The notes under the pieces: model-generated | The model's input: the letters and a program-made list of their open reading frames with translations, nothing else | Told to the model about the DNA's origin: nothing | Database searches by the model: none | Shown here: piece by piece, positions 63,366-64,000 of the stretch | Position numbering within the stretch: the stretch's first letter is position 1 | Layout: every line of letters begins with the position of its first letter | Source of the DNA: Brucella pituitosa | Lineage (GTDB): Bacteria; Pseudomonadota; Alphaproteobacteria; Rhizobiales; Rhizobiaceae | DNA length: 64,000 nucleotides | Assembly (NCBI RefSeq): GCF_003049685.1 | Contig: NZ_PYSY02000008.1 | Location: forward strand, 1-64,000 | Direction of reading: 5' to 3' | Position numbers and translations under genes: made by a program

Positions 63366-63962
63366 ATGCGGGTCGGGTACGCCAGGGTCAGCACGATCGA
63401 TCAAAATCCGGAGCTTCAGCTTGAGGCGCTGAGACGCGCCGGTTGCGAGAAGGTGTTTACCGAGCGCGGGTCAGGCGCTCGCGATGACCGCCCGGAATTG
63501 GGCCGAATTCTCTCCGACGTGCTTCGCACTGGTGACACGCTCGTTGTCTGGAAACTCGATCGGTTGGCGCGATCGCTAAAGAAGCTCATCGCGACGGCGG
63601 AAGAGTTGGAGCGCGCGAAGATCGGGCTCGTGTCCTTGACCGAGAGCATTGATACGACGACGCCGGGCGGCATGCTGACCTTCCATGTCTTCGGTGCGAT
63701 CGCCCAGTTCGAACGTGCTCTGATCCGCGAACGCACGACGGCTGGACTGGTCGAGGCGCGGCAACGTGGCCGCAAGGGTGGCCGCCCGCCCGCGATGCGC
63801 CCGGGCGATATTGCCGCGGCGCGCGCCCTGATGAAGGAAGGCAGCATACCGGTACGCAATATTGCGCAGCGCATGGGGGTTTCTGTTGCAACCCTCTATC
63901 GTCATATCGGCAAGAAGGGTGGCTCTCCCAAAACAGTGGAATCCGAGGACGTCCATGGCTGA
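63366..63962 (+). CDS. Serine resolvase/invertase
   Basis: ATG at 63366 (MRVGYARVSTIDQNPELQLE; ATG 63360 also in frame); 198 residues. Catalytic Ser in ARVST, LVVWKLDRLARSLKKLI, GMLTFHVFGAIAQFERALIR, and C-terminal HTH (SIPVRNIAQRMGVSVATLYR). Related to, but clearly different from, the Tn3 resolvase at 49874. Probably belongs to another transposon continuing beyond the window. Confidence 0.9.
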   Translation: MRVGYARVSTIDQNPELQLEALRRAGCEKVFTERGSGARDDRPELGRILSDVLRTGDTLVVWKLDRLARSLKKLIATAEELERAKIGLVSLTESIDTTTPGGMLTFHVFGAIAQFERALIRERTTAGLVEARQRGRKGGRPPAMRPGDIAAARALMKEGSIPVRNIAQRMGVSVATLYRHIGKKGGSPKTVESEDVHG

Positions 63963-64000
63963 GCGGAGAAAGCGGCCGCCCGGAGAGGCTCTTGTCGATC
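63955..64000 (+). CDS. Partial gene at window edge
   Basis: ATG at 63955 overlaps the resolvase stop by 8 nt and opens a frame MAERRKRPPGEALVD to the last base. Too short to assign. Position suggests a transposon gene. Confidence 0.45.
   Translation, partial: MAERRKRPPGEALVD

Overview
The window reads as a gene-dense accessory region of an alphaproteobacterium, most likely of the Brucella/Ochrobactrum group (Rhizobiales). This is inferred from overall gene content: clade I nosRZDFYLX, Occ-type LysR and transporter, a dmeRF-like pair, a pRiA4b ORF-3-like fragment and rhizobial-type insertion sequences. No rRNA, tRNA, CRISPR array or replication origin was seen. Many genes in 1-12 kb and 56-58 kb are split between frames by single-base changes, several of them at homopolymers. 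This may be decay or an indel-rich assembly; the sequence alone cannot decide.

Layout. 1-3 kb: a tightly overlapping cassette of three staphylococcal-nuclease-like secreted proteins and small secreted or membrane proteins, most of them frameshifted. 3.5-6.1 kb: a membrane protein with an HTH-like N-terminal part and an alpha/beta hydrolase, both frameshifted. 6.2-8.6 kb: nested IS30, IS630 and IS5 elements. 8.6-12.7 kb: a minus-strand operon gntR-ubiD-ubiX-(TIGR02444-like)-gntR with paralogous regulators. 13.0-19.0 kb: catabolic module 1 (aldehyde dehydrogenase, polar-amino-acid-type ABC importer, FAD amine oxidase, RidA). 19-21.7 kb: IS3 copy 1, a peptidoglycan-binding protein and an IS/LysR chimeric ORF. 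21.7-29.1 kb: catabolic module 2 (OccR-like regulator, OccQMPT-like importer, three-subunit opine/hydroxyproline-type dehydrogenase, RidA). 29.5-31.7 kb: IS debris. 31.8-40.8 kb: a complete nitrous oxide reductase cluster nosRZDFYLX on the minus strand. 41-43.4 kb: a second ubiX, a ubiD 3' stub and IS3 copy 2. 43.5-44.7 kb: four small genes. 45-49.4 kb: arsenic resistance operon arsR-arsC-acr3-arsC-arsH-MFS. 49.7-56.4 kb: a tyrosine integrase gene split by a 5.5 kb Tn3-family transposon that carries a cobalt/nickel efflux module (dmeF, dmeR) and left a 5-bp GTTTT duplication. 56.4-57.9 kb: a frameshifted DUF2130 gene. 58.5-63.0 kb: a phosphite import and oxidation operon ptxABCDE behind a Pho-box-like site. 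63-64 kb: IS debris and a second serine resolvase.

How the genes fit together. Both catabolic modules pair a periplasmic-binding-protein importer with FAD-dependent C-N oxidation and a RidA protein, so both probably import an amino-acid-like compound (amine, opine or imino acid), oxidise it to an imine and hydrolyse the imine. The remaining islands are self-contained: N2O respiration, arsenic detoxification, Co/Ni efflux, and phosphite as a phosphorus source. Most are bordered by mobile elements. The Tn3 unit with its exact insertion site is the clearest mobile-element structure. The ptx operon is the most distinctive metabolic trait.
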